Source: Amaricoccus macauensis (lineage in GTDB: Bacteria > Pseudomonadota > Alphaproteobacteria > Rhodobacterales > Rhodobacteraceae). From it: a stretch of 64,000 nt of DNA. Within the stretch, counting starts at the first letter, position 1. Each line of letters begins with the position of its first letter. Shown one piece after another: positions 49,827 to 58,878 of the stretch. A program made the position numbers and the translations under genes. The notes under the pieces were generated by a model. It was given only the letters and a program-made list of their open reading frames with translations. It was not told the origin of the DNA and did no database searches. The stretch covers positions 496,001-560,000 of the forward strand of contig NZ_JACHFM010000001.1 in NCBI RefSeq assembly GCF_014201905.1. Direction: 5' to 3'.

Positions 49827-50963
49827 ATGTCCGGGAAGCTCGGAATCGGCATTATCGGCTGTGGCAACATCTCCGCGGCGTACTTCCGGCTGGCGCCGCT
49901 GTTTCGCGGGCTGGAGGTGCGGGCGTGTGCCGACATCGCCCCCGCAGTCGCCGAGGCGCGGGCGGCGGAGTTCGGGGTCAGGGCCGAGAGCGTCGAGGCG
50001 CTGCTCGCCGATCCCGACATCGACGTCGTCATCAACCTCACCATCCCGGCGGCGCATTTCGGGGTGACGAAGGCGGCGCTCGAGGCCGGCAAGCACGTCT
50101 ACTCCGAGAAGCCGTTCGTGCTCGGCGTCGAGGAGGGGCTGGAGCTGAAGACGCTGGCCGACGCGAAGGGCCTGAGGGTGGGCTCGGCGCCGGACACCTT
50201 CCTCGGCGGCGCGCAACAGCTCGCGCGGCGGCTGATCGACGACGGGGCGCTGGGCACGATCACCGCCGGCACCGCCTTCGTGCTCAGCCACGGCATGGAG
50301 ATGTGGCATCCGAACCCGGGGTTCTTCTTCCTGCCGGGCGGCGGGCCGATGCTCGATCTCGGGCCGTATCAGGTGGCGGCGCTCATCAACCTCATCGGGC
50401 CGGTGCGCCGGGTGGCCGCAATGACCGGGGCGGCGACGCCCACCCGGCTGGTGACTGCGGACGGGCCGGTGAAGGATCAGGAGATCCCGGTGGAGACGCC
50501 GACCACGGTGCAGGCACTCATGGAGTTCGAGAGCGGCGCGCTCGTGATGATCAACGCGAGCTGGGACGTCTGGGGCCACCGGCACCGGCAGCCGATCGAG
50601 CTTTACGGCACCGAGGGCACGCTGTTCGTCCCGGACCCGAACTGGTTCGGTGGCACGGTGGAGGTGGCCGGGCGTGACGGCACGGTGCGCGAGGAAGTGT
50701 GGGAGCATCCGCTGGGCGTACCGAACGACACGCGGCCGGGCGGCACGCTCGCCAACTACCGCACCGCCGGGCTCGCCGACATGGCGGCGGCGATCCTCGA
50801 GGGCCGCGAGGCGCGTTGCGGACTGGAGCGGGCGCTGCACGGCATCGACGTGATGACCTCGATCCTGCGATCCGGCGAGACCGGGCGGTTCATCGAGCTC
50901 CAGACCACCTGTACCCGCCCCGAGGCGCTCGACCCGGACGCCGCGCGCGCGCTGCTCGCCTGA
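49827..50963 (+). CDS. Gfo/Idh/MocA-family oxidoreductase
   Basis: A 378-residue dehydrogenase with an N-terminal Rossmann motif GIGIIGCGNIS (residues 6-16), the family EKPF motif (YSEKPFVLGVE), and a C-terminal alpha/beta domain with GGGPMLDLGPYQVAALI. It oxidises or reduces a sugar or derivative using NAD(P). The start directly follows the epimerase-like stop, indicating translational coupling. A role in 3-keto-glycoside formation or mannoside catabolism is inferred from context. Confidence 0.88.
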   Translation: MSGKLGIGIIGCGNISAAYFRLAPLFRGLEVRACADIAPAVAEARAAEFGVRAESVEALLADPDIDVVINLTIPAAHFGVTKAALEAGKHVYSEKPFVLGVEEGLELKTLADAKGLRVGSAPDTFLGGAQQLARRLIDDGALGTITAGTAFVLSHGMEMWHPNPGFFFLPGGGPMLDLGPYQVAALINLIGPVRRVAAMTGAATPTRLVTADGPVKDQEIPVETPTTVQALMEFESGALVMINASWDVWGHRHRQPIELYGTEGTLFVPDPNWFGGTVEVAGRDGTVREEVWEHPLGVPNDTRPGGTLANYRTAGLADMAAAILEGREARCGLERALHGIDVMTSILRSGETGRFIELQTTCTRPEALDPDAARALLA

Positions 50964-50976
50964 AGGAGATCCCCCC

Positions 50977-52008
50977 ATGCCTTACGTTCCCGCCGAAGAC
51001 CGCTACAGCCGCATGGTCTATCGCCGCTGCGGCGCAAGCGGCCTCAACCTGCCAGCGATCTCGCTCGGTCTCTGGCACAACTTCGGCGAGGACACGCCGC
51101 ACGCGACGAAGCGGGCGATCGTGCAGGCCGCGTTTGACAACGGCATCACCCACTTCGATCTGGCGAACAACTACGGACCGCCGCCGGGATCGGCGGAGAC
51201 GGCGTTCGGGGAGATCCTCGCGACCGACCTGAAGGGGTATCGCGACGAGCTCATCATCTCGTCGAAGGCGGGCTATCTCATGTGGCCCGGGCCCTACGGC
51301 GAGTGGGGGAGCCGGAAGTACATCGTGGCCTCCTGCGACCAGAGCCTCAAGCGCATGGGGCTCGACTACGTGGACATCTTCTATTCCCACCGCTTCGACC
51401 CGGACACGCCGCTCGAGGAGACCATGGGGGCGCTCGACCATCTGGTACGCTCGGGGCGCGCGCTCTATGCCGGCATCTCGTCCTACAGCGCGGCGAAGAC
51501 CCGGGAGGCGGCGGCGATCCTGAAGGATCTGGGCACGCCCTGCCTGATCCACCAGCCGAGCTACAACATGATCAACCGCTGGGTGGAGCGGGATGGGCTG
51601 AAGGAGACGCTGAAGGAGCTCGGCATCGGCTCGATCGCCTTCACGCCGCTGGCGCAGGGGATGCTGACGGCGAAGTACCTGAACGGCCTGCCGGAGGGCA
51701 GTCGCGCGACGCAGGGCAAGTCGCTCCGGCGCGAGTTCCTGAGCGAGAAGGCCATCGAGAACATCCGGGCACTCAACGCCATCGCCGAGCGGCGCGGCCA
51801 GACGCTGGCACAGATGGCGATCGCCTGGGTGCTCCGCGACGGCGGCATCACCTCGGCGCTGATCGGCGCGTCCCGCGCCAGTCAGGTGGAGGACTGCGTC
51901 GGTGCCGTCGCGAACCTTGAGTTCTCGCCCGAGGAGCTGGCAGAGATCGACACCTACGCCAACGAGGAAGACATCAACCTCTGGGCAAGGTCGTCGGATG
52001 CCGGGTGA
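50977..52008 (+). CDS. mgrA: Aldo/keto reductase (L-glyceraldehyde 3-phosphate reductase type)
   Basis: A 343-residue AKR14-like enzyme. The catalytic tetrad is recognisable: D in HFDLANNYGP (Y is the acid), K in IISSKAGY and H in FYSHRFDP, and the NADPH-binding end is ALIGASRASQVEDCV. It matches YghZ/MgrA proteins, which reduce L-glyceraldehyde 3-phosphate and other aldehydes. AAGGAGA upstream supports ATG 50977. It lies 13 bp after the dehydrogenase and probably closes the operon. The true substrate here may be a sugar aldehyde. Confidence 0.85.
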   Translation: MPYVPAEDRYSRMVYRRCGASGLNLPAISLGLWHNFGEDTPHATKRAIVQAAFDNGITHFDLANNYGPPPGSAETAFGEILATDLKGYRDELIISSKAGYLMWPGPYGEWGSRKYIVASCDQSLKRMGLDYVDIFYSHRFDPDTPLEETMGALDHLVRSGRALYAGISSYSAAKTREAAAILKDLGTPCLIHQPSYNMINRWVERDGLKETLKELGIGSIAFTPLAQGMLTAKYLNGLPEGSRATQGKSLRREFLSEKAIENIRALNAIAERRGQTLAQMAIAWVLRDGGITSALIGASRASQVEDCVGAVANLEFSPEELAEIDTYANEEDINLWARSSDAG

Positions 52009-52161
52009 CGGCCCGGAGACGCGCGGCCGACACGGCAGGCGCGGGCGGGGCGCGGCGCGCGAGCCGGTCGGGCGGAGCCCCGGCGTTCGCCGCCCCGGCG
52101 GGGATTGCGTGGCATCGCTGCAAGCGATCGTGCGCAGGCCCCCCGGAGTGGGACACGCGGC

Positions 52162-52578
52162 ATGATCGCCTACGTCACCGTCGGCGCCGATGACATCGCG
52201 CGCGCGAAACGCTTCTACTCCGCGTTCCTGCCAGCCCTCGGCTACGGCCTGACCGAGGGGCGCGAGGGCCTGAGTTTCGCGCTGCCAGCAAGACCGGGGC
52301 AGTCTCCCGCCGCGCCGGAATTCTACGTCAAGCCGACGTTCGACGGGCGTCCGGCCTCGGCCGGGAACGGCGCCATGACCGCATTCGAGGCGCGCGGCCA
52401 GAAGCAGGTGCGCGACCTCCACGCCGCCGCGCTTGCGGCGGGCGGCTCCGACGAGGGCCAGCCGGGCTTCCGTGCGGCATACGGGCCTCACTTCTACGTT
52501 TGCTACCTACGCGACCCTCAGGGGAACAAGATCGCGCTGTTTTCCAACGATCCGAACGAGCCCGGGCGCGACGGGTAG
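52162..52578 (+). CDS. VOC-family (glyoxalase/dioxygenase fold) protein
   Basis: A 138-residue protein with paired beta-alpha-beta-beta-beta modules: MIAYVTVGADDIARAKRFYSAF at the N-terminus and FYVCYLRDPQGNKIALF at the C-terminus, as in glyoxalase-like VOC proteins. The family includes lyases, dioxygenases and resistance proteins; metal ligands typical of lactoylglutathione lyase are not clearly present. ATG 52162 starts at the first strand. It lies 153 bp after the reductase and may be separately transcribed. Confidence 0.8.
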   Translation: MIAYVTVGADDIARAKRFYSAFLPALGYGLTEGREGLSFALPARPGQSPAAPEFYVKPTFDGRPASAGNGAMTAFEARGQKQVRDLHAAALAAGGSDEGQPGFRAAYGPHFYVCYLRDPQGNKIALFSNDPNEPGRDG

Positions 52579-52869
52579 CCGCGGGTTCACAGTGGGGGAG
52601 GGAGATGCTGAGCCATACGCCGCATTTCGGAGGATCGGTCTGCGCTGGCCGGTCCCCGTGCAGCCAGCGCCGACGGCGGCCGCGAGGCATCGGACGGGCG
52701 CGGAGCCTCCCCGCATTGACCTCTCGCCCCTGCGGAGAAATCGTGCATACGCTCCGTGAATGGGCCGTGGGCACGGGCCGTGCGTTCCCCGTGCATTGAG
52801 GAAATCGTCGTTAACCCTTGAAATCGCAGCCCGACCCGAAGCCATGACCAGACACGGAGCGAGGCGCCC
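52579..52869. other. Intergenic region before the GH43 gene
   Basis: A 291-bp gap with no supported gene. It presumably carries the GH43 promoter. A short inverted repeat (GGCCGTG with CACGGCC-like segments near 52763-52785) is present. I see no clear operator copy like those at 42124 and 42334. Confidence 0.5.
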
Positions 52870-54486
52870 ATGATCCGCAATCCGATCTTGAAGGGCTTCA
52901 ACCCCGACCCCTCCATCGTCCGGGTCGGCAGGGACTACTTCATCGCCACCTCGACGTTCGAGTGGTATCCGGGTGTCCAGATCCATCACAGCCGGGATCT
53001 GGCGAACTGGCGGCTCGTCACGCGGCCGCTCGACCGGGCGAGCCAGCTCGATCTCAGGGGTGAGCCCGACAGTTGCGGGGTGTGGGCGCCGTGCCTGTCG
53101 TTCGCGGACGGCCTCTTCTGGCTGATCTATACGGACGTGAAGCGCTACGACGGCAACTTCAAGGACGCGCACAACTACCTCGTCACGGCACCGGCGATCA
53201 CCGGGCCGTGGTCGGATCCGGTCTACCTGAATTCCTCCGGGTTCGATCCGTCGCTGTTTCACGACGATGACGGGCGGAAGTGGTTCCTGAACCAGCAGTG
53301 GCGGCATCTGAGCGACAGTGTCGGCGGCAAGCCGAAGCATCCGGCGTTCGATGGCATCCTGTTGCAGGAGTACGACCCCGCCGCCCGCCGGCTCACCGGG
53401 CCGATCCGCAACATCTTTCCGGGATCGCCGCACGGGCTGGTGGAGGGGCCACATCTCTGGAAACGCGCGGGCTGGTACTATCTCACCACTGCCGAGGGCG
53501 GCACCGGCTATGACCATGCGGTCACCATGGCGCGCTCGCGGAACCTGGGTGGCCCCTACGAGCTGCACCCGGAGACCTTCCTGCTGACCTCGAAGGACGC
53601 GCCCGACGCGGCGCTTCAGCGCGCGGGGCATGGCCAGATCGTCGAGACGCCGGAGGGTGAGGTCTACCACACGCATCTCTGCACCCGACCGCTGCCGGGT
53701 ACCCGGCGGAGCCCGCTCGGCCGCGAGACCGGTTTGCAGAAATGCGTGTGGCGCGACGACGGCTGGCTCTATCTCGCCCACGGCGGTCTGGTGCCGGCGC
53801 TCGACGTCGAGGCGCCGCGCGGTGTGGAGGCGTCCGCCCCGGAACCTGACCAGCCGGTGGAGTACCGCTTCGACGGCGCGACGTTGCCGCTCGATTTCCA
53901 GTGGCTGCGCACCCCCTGCCCCGAGCGACTTTTTACTTTGACCGGTGAAGTATTGCGCCTTCATGGGCGCGAGTCACTCGGCAGCTGGTACGAGCAGGCG
54001 CTGGTGGCGCGGCGACAGGAGCATCACGCCTATCGGGCCGAAACCCGGCTCCGCGCGTTCGCGCCCGACACCTACCAGCAGGCGGCGGGCCTCACGACTT
54101 ATTACAATCGCTCGAAGCTCCATGCACTCATGGTATCGCATGACGACGCCCTCGGGCGGACGCTGACAATCATGTCCTGCCCCGGGGAATGGCCCGATGC
54201 CCGGCTGCGTTTCCCGGTGGCGCCGATGCAGGTACCGGACGGGCCGCTCGAGCTTGCGGTCGAGGTTCGCGGCGCAGTGCAGCAGTTCTTCTGGCTTACT
54301 GGGGGCGATTGGCAGGCATTCGGCCCGGAACTCGACGCGAGCGTCATTTCCGACGAGGGCGGGCGGGGCGAACATGGCTCATTCACCGGCGCTTTCGTCG
54401 GGCTCGTGGCGTTCGATACCTCGGGCCGCTCCTGTCCGGCGGACTTCGATGTCTTCTCCTACCGGCAGATCTTCACCCCGAACTGA
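52870..54486 (+). CDS. GH43 beta-xylosidase / alpha-arabinofuranosidase
   Basis: A 538-residue GH43 enzyme of the XynB type with a C-terminal beta-sandwich. Catalytic residues fit the family: D13 (FNPDPS, base), D126 (GFDPSLF, pKa modulator) and E192 (VEGPH, acid), and the length matches intracellular beta-xylosidases (about 530-550). No signal peptide, so it acts on imported xylo-oligosaccharides. It is unlinked from the mannoside operon by a 291-bp gap. Exclusive xylosidase versus arabinofuranosidase activity cannot be told by sequence. Confidence 0.88.
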   Translation: MIRNPILKGFNPDPSIVRVGRDYFIATSTFEWYPGVQIHHSRDLANWRLVTRPLDRASQLDLRGEPDSCGVWAPCLSFADGLFWLIYTDVKRYDGNFKDAHNYLVTAPAITGPWSDPVYLNSSGFDPSLFHDDDGRKWFLNQQWRHLSDSVGGKPKHPAFDGILLQEYDPAARRLTGPIRNIFPGSPHGLVEGPHLWKRAGWYYLTTAEGGTGYDHAVTMARSRNLGGPYELHPETFLLTSKDAPDAALQRAGHGQIVETPEGEVYHTHLCTRPLPGTRRSPLGRETGLQKCVWRDDGWLYLAHGGLVPALDVEAPRGVEASAPEPDQPVEYRFDGATLPLDFQWLRTPCPERLFTLTGEVLRLHGRESLGSWYEQALVARRQEHHAYRAETRLRAFAPDTYQQAAGLTTYYNRSKLHALMVSHDDALGRTLTIMSCPGEWPDARLRFPVAPMQVPDGPLELAVEVRGAVQQFFWLTGGDWQAFGPELDASVISDEGGRGEHGSFTGAFVGLVAFDTSGRSCPADFDVFSYRQIFTPN

Positions 54487-54578
54487 TAATCGGAGAGAGA
54501 CCTCGCCCTCGGACCTTGGTAGAAGTCCCGAAGCGCGCCGTTGGTGTGTTATCGTCGATACGAGACCGGAGACCCCAT

Positions 54579-55280
54579 ATGCGTGCAGTAAAGGACCAAG
54601 CCCCCCCGCCAGGCGCCTCGGGGATCCGGGTGGCGCTGGTGATTGATGATCACCCGCTGTTCTGCGAGGCGCTCACGCTGACGCTGCGCACGGCACTCAG
54701 CGTGCAGGACATCGCCACGGCCGCCTCCCTCGCGGAGGGGATCGAGCGGGCGCAGGCGGCGCCGACGCCCGATATCATCCTGCTCGATCTTCGGCTGCCC
54801 GACACTGACGGGCTCGATGGTCTCATCCGCCTGCGCAAGGTGGTGGGCGAGACCCCGATCATCGTCATCTCGTCGCTCTCGGACGACCGGATGATCGCCT
54901 CGGTCATCAAGGCCGGCGCCTCGGGCTTCGTCCCGAAGCACAGCCAGCGGGCGGTGTTCGTCGAGGCGATCGACCGCATCCTCGCCGGACACACCTACAC
55001 CCCCGAGGGCTACGTCGCCCCGGCGGACGACGAGACATTCGACGAAGACGACATCATCGAGCGCCTGCGCTCGCTGACGGCGCAGCAGGCCCGCATCCTC
55101 GAGCTGGTCTGCGAGGGCAAGCTCAACAAGCAGATCGCCTATGAGCTCGACATCGCCGAAACGACGGTGAAGGCGCACCTGACCGCCATCCTCCGCAAGC
55201 TGCATGTGCAGAGCCGCACGCAGGCCGTCCTCATCGCCCAGAACGCCCGCTTCGCCGCGATCCTGAGCGGTCAGCGCTGA
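54579..55280 (+). CDS. NarL/LuxR-type response regulator
   Basis: A 233-residue response regulator. The receiver domain has acidic pair D23-D24, phospho-acceptor D70 (LLDLRLPDTDG), T/S in IVISSLSD and K in VPKHS. The C-terminal LuxR HTH (LTAQQARILELVCEGKLNKQIAYELDIAETTVKAHLTAILRKL) occupies residues about 165-220. It probably receives phosphate from the hybrid kinase encoded 1.2 kb downstream. ATG 54579 directly precedes the receiver linker. Confidence 0.9.
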   Translation: MRAVKDQAPPPGASGIRVALVIDDHPLFCEALTLTLRTALSVQDIATAASLAEGIERAQAAPTPDIILLDLRLPDTDGLDGLIRLRKVVGETPIIVISSLSDDRMIASVIKAGASGFVPKHSQRAVFVEAIDRILAGHTYTPEGYVAPADDETFDEDDIIERLRSLTAQQARILELVCEGKLNKQIAYELDIAETTVKAHLTAILRKLHVQSRTQAVLIAQNARFAAILSGQR

Positions 55281-55376
55281 TCGCTGGACTCGCACGGCCG
55301 ATGGGATAAAGTCCGCGCCTGATCTCCACGATGGGAGGATAGCGGGCTGGACGGGGTCAACCCCACACCGGCCGGG

Positions 55377-56528
55377 GTGGCGAACCTCGGCGGTGGCGCC
55401 ATGGTGAGCGCCCACGCGCCGGCCCGGCATCCGCGGCAGGCGATCGCCGAGTTGCGCGACCTGTTCGGCGAGGACCCGTGCGCGCTCGTGGTCGTCTTTG
55501 CGAGCCCCGACGCCGATCTCGATGCCGTTGCCGCGGCCGGGATCGAACTCTTTCCCGGGACGCCGGTGGTGGGCTGCACCACGGCGGGCGAGATCGCGAG
55601 TTCGGGCTATGCCGAGCACGAGATCGTCGTCGTCGGCTTTCGCGCCAGCCATTTCCGCGCCAAGGCGGCGATCATCTCCGATCTTGCGGCACTCGACCCC
55701 GAGGTGGCGGCGGCGCAGGCGGTGCGGCTCCGCGCCGAGCTCGGGGCGGAGGAACCAGGCTGGCGCTGGGAGTTCGCCTTCCTGCTGATCGACGGGTTGT
55801 CGCGCCGGGAGGATCAGCTCGTCTCCGCGCTCCGACTCGGCCTTGGCACCATCCCGCTCTTCGGCGGCTCGGCGGGCGACGGGCTCGACTTCCGCCAGAC
55901 CTTCGTGCTGGCGGACGGAGTCTTCCGCAGCGATGCCGCAGTGCTCGTGCTGCTGCGCACCCGCTGCCGGATCGAGGTCTTCAAGTTCGACAATCTCGAG
56001 CCCGTGCCGATCAAGATGATCGTCACCGACGCCGAGCCCGAGCGGCGCATCGTGCGCGAGCTGAACGCGGCCCCGGCGGCGCAGGAGTACGCCCGGCTGA
56101 TCGGCCGCGACCCGGACAATCTCTCGCCCTTCACCTTCGCCTCGCATCCGGTGGTGGTGCGCATCGGCGGCCAGCATCATGTGCGGGCGATCCAGAAGGT
56201 GGAGCCGAACGGCGACCTGGTGTTCTTCTCGGCGATCGACGAGGGGCTGGTGCTGACCCTTGCCGAGCCCACGCCGATCGCGCGGCATCTGGAACAGGCG
56301 CTGGGCGAGCTCGACCGCCGTGGCCGCCCCGAGGCGATCCTCGCCTGCGACTGCATCCTGCGCCGCCTCGCGGTCGAGCAGGTGCAGGGCATCCGCGAGG
56401 TCTCGCGCATCCTCTCCGATCACCACGTCATCGGGTTCTCGACCTATGGCGAGCAGTTCAACTCGGTGCACGTGAACCAGACGATGACCGGCGTCGCGAT
56501 CTATCCGGCGGAGGAGGACCCGACGTGA
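55377..56528 (+). CDS. FIST-domain sensor protein
   Basis: A 383-residue protein with FIST N (VVGCTTAGEIASSGYAEHEIVV) and FIST C (ILACDCILRR, then GFSTYGEQFNSVHVNQTMTGVAI) domains. FIST proteins sense small ligands; NosP of Pseudomonas is a heme-binding NO sensor of this family, encoded beside a hybrid kinase, as here. Its stop overlaps the kinase GTG start. GTG 55377 is used; ATG 55401 is an alternative. Whether this protein binds heme cannot be seen. Confidence 0.85.
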   Translation: MANLGGGAMVSAHAPARHPRQAIAELRDLFGEDPCALVVVFASPDADLDAVAAAGIELFPGTPVVGCTTAGEIASSGYAEHEIVVVGFRASHFRAKAAIISDLAALDPEVAAAQAVRLRAELGAEEPGWRWEFAFLLIDGLSRREDQLVSALRLGLGTIPLFGGSAGDGLDFRQTFVLADGVFRSDAAVLVLLRTRCRIEVFKFDNLEPVPIKMIVTDAEPERRIVRELNAAPAAQEYARLIGRDPDNLSPFTFASHPVVVRIGGQHHVRAIQKVEPNGDLVFFSAIDEGLVLTLAEPTPIARHLEQALGELDRRGRPEAILACDCILRRLAVEQVQGIREVSRILSDHHVIGFSTYGEQFNSVHVNQTMTGVAIYPAEEDPT

Positions 56529-58744
56529 ACCTTGCCGCCTCGCTGCTCGCACCGGAGGACTCGCTCGAGACGCGCAACTCCAAGCTCCTGAAGATGACGT
56601 CGGTCCTCATGGCGCGGGTGGAGCGCTCGACCGACGACAGCGGCGCGGCCTACGCGCACTTCCAGCGGGCGCTGATGCTCGAGGACCAGGTGCGCGATCG
56701 CACCCGCGATCTCGAGCACACCCTCGACGAGCTGAACCAGTCGAACGCCCGGCTCTCGCAGGCGATGCGCGAGGCCGAGGGGGCCCGGGCCGACCTCTTC
56801 GACGCGCTCGAGGCGGTGCGGGAGGGCTTTGCGCTTTTCGATCAGGACGACCGGCTCGTCATGTCGAACAGCCGGTTCTGCGAGCTGCTGCCTGATCTGC
56901 AACCCCGGCTCGAACCGGGGCTGCGCTTCACCGAGTACGTGGCGCTGGCGGCGAGGAGCCCGCATCTCGCGTTGCACAGCGGCCGGTCTCGGCTGGGCTG
57001 GCTGAAGGAGCGGCTGCGGCATCACCGGCTGCCGTCGGTGACCTTCAACGTCCAGACCACCAACGACCGCTGGCTTCAGGTGAGCGAGCAGCGCACCCCG
57101 GGTCAGGGGACGGCGATCCTGCAGACCGACATTACCGAGCTCATCCAACTGGAGCGACAGGAGCGGGACAAGCTGCTCGACGAGCAGGCGCGGCTGATCC
57201 GCGCCACTCTCGACCATGTGGGACAGGGCATCGCCATCTTCGATGCCGGCAACCGCCTCGTCGGGTGGAACGAGCGGTTGCGGCAGCTTTTCCTGCTGCC
57301 CATGCGGCTGCTCCGGGTCGGCACCGGCTTCACCGGCCTTGCTGCGCATCTGCGCACGGCGCTTATGCCCGAGGATGCCCCGGCCTTTGCGCGCCTCGCG
57401 GCCTGGGTCAACACCCGCGACGGGCGCCCGCCGCTCGACCTGCAGTTCACCACACGCAACGGCATCCGGCTCGACGCCTTCGGGCAGGAGATGCCCGATC
57501 GCGGCTTCGTGGTGAGCTTCACCGACGTGACCGCCGAGCGCGAGGCGCGCCTCGCGCTGCTCGCCGCCAACGAGGGGCTGGAACAGCGGGTGCTGGAGCG
57601 CACGCTGGCGCTCGAGAACGCCCTTGCGCAGGCCGAGCGGGCCAACGCGTCGAAGTCGCGCTTCGTGGCGGCGGTGAGCCATGATCTCCTGCAACCCCTG
57701 AGTGCCGCGAAGCTGTTCCTCGCGGCACTCGACTCGGCGGCCTCGCCCGACGAGGTCACGCTCACCGTCAACCGGGCGCGCAGTGCCTTCGAGAGCGTCG
57801 AGAGCATCCTCGGGGCGCTGCTCGACATCTCGCGGCTCGATTCGGGCGCGGCCGGGATCACTCCGGCGACCTTCCCGCTCGACGGGCTCCTGACGCGGCT
57901 CGGCGACGAGTTCCGCGAGCTTGCCCGGCAGCAGGGGCTCGACCTGCGGGTCGTGCCGTCGAGCCTCGTGGTGCGCAGCGACGCCTCCTATCTGCGGCGG
58001 GTGGTGCAGAACCTGATTGCCAACGCGGTGCGCTACACCCCGTCCGGCAAGGTGCTGGTGGGCGTGCGGCGCGCCGGCGGCGCGGCACGCATCGAGATCT
58101 GGGACACCGGCCCCGGCATCCCGGCGGACGACCGCGAGGCGGTGTTCCACGAGTTTCACCGGCTGGCGAACGGGCACAGCGCCGGCGGCATGGGCCTCGG
58201 GCTCGCCATCGTCGAGCGGGCCTGCGCGCTGCTCGATCATCCGCTTGAACTCATCTCCGAGGAGGGGCGCGGGACGGGCTTTCGCATCACCGTGCCGCTG
58301 GTCGGCGAGCGGCATGCACGGGTCGACCGCTCGGCGCCCGAGACCATGCTGCCGCAGGATGTGGAAGGCGTCGTTGCGCTGGTCGTCGAGAACGACAGCA
58401 CGGTGCGCACGGCGCTCGTCGGTCTGCTCGAGACCTGGGGGGTGAGCGCGCTCGATGCCGCCGGCCCGGAGGACGCGCTTGGTCTCCTTGCCGATCTTGG
58501 CATCGCGCCTGACGTGATCGTCGCGGACTATCACCTCCACGACGATCACGACGGCCTGCAGGTGATCGCCGCGCTTCGGGCGAGGTACGGCGTCATCCCT
58601 GCGGTCCTCGTCACCGCGGACCGCAGCCGCCGACTCGCCGACCGCTGCGCCGCCCTCGGGATCCCGCTGCTCAACAAGCCGGTGGAGCCCGCGCGGCTCC
58701 GGGCGGTGCTTGCCCACTGCCACCCCTGTCGCGCCGCGAGGTGA
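56525..58744 (+). CDS. Hybrid sensor histidine kinase (PAS-HisKA-HATPase-REC)
   Basis: A 739-residue cytoplasmic kinase with no transmembrane segment. An N-terminal coiled coil is followed by two PAS-like domains (about 90-200 and 230-340) and a second coiled coil. HisKA follows with H386 (AVSHDLLQPLSAAK), then HATPase (NLIANAVRYTPSG and DTGPGIP), and a C-terminal receiver with D668 (IVADYHLHDD). The layout matches NahK-type kinases linked to FIST sensors. The coupled FIST gene probably supplies the signal, and the NarL-type regulator upstream is a likely output. Confidence 0.9.
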   Translation: MNLAASLLAPEDSLETRNSKLLKMTSVLMARVERSTDDSGAAYAHFQRALMLEDQVRDRTRDLEHTLDELNQSNARLSQAMREAEGARADLFDALEAVREGFALFDQDDRLVMSNSRFCELLPDLQPRLEPGLRFTEYVALAARSPHLALHSGRSRLGWLKERLRHHRLPSVTFNVQTTNDRWLQVSEQRTPGQGTAILQTDITELIQLERQERDKLLDEQARLIRATLDHVGQGIAIFDAGNRLVGWNERLRQLFLLPMRLLRVGTGFTGLAAHLRTALMPEDAPAFARLAAWVNTRDGRPPLDLQFTTRNGIRLDAFGQEMPDRGFVVSFTDVTAEREARLALLAANEGLEQRVLERTLALENALAQAERANASKSRFVAAVSHDLLQPLSAAKLFLAALDSAASPDEVTLTVNRARSAFESVESILGALLDISRLDSGAAGITPATFPLDGLLTRLGDEFRELARQQGLDLRVVPSSLVVRSDASYLRRVVQNLIANAVRYTPSGKVLVGVRRAGGAARIEIWDTGPGIPADDREAVFHEFHRLANGHSAGGMGLGLAIVERACALLDHPLELISEEGRGTGFRITVPLVGERHARVDRSAPETMLPQDVEGVVALVVENDSTVRTALVGLLETWGVSALDAAGPEDALGLLADLGIAPDVIVADYHLHDDHDGLQVIAALRARYGVIPAVLVTADRSRRLADRCAALGIPLLNKPVEPARLRAVLAHCHPCRAAR

Positions 58745-58878
58745 GGCGCCCGCGTCCTGATGCCGGCTCTGCCGATCGGTCGACGGGGCGGGTCAAAATT
58801 GCCACGCAGGGCTTTCGCCCGCGCACCGCGCCCGCTACCATGGGTTGCAAAAACACCCCCCCGAGCAGGAGATAGCCG

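Noticed and set aside
55478-58744. A single 1088-residue protein fusing an Arg-rich region to the kinase
   Set aside because: The first 340 residues are an off-frame shadow of the FIST gene; the kinase starts at GTG 56525 overlapping the FIST stop.
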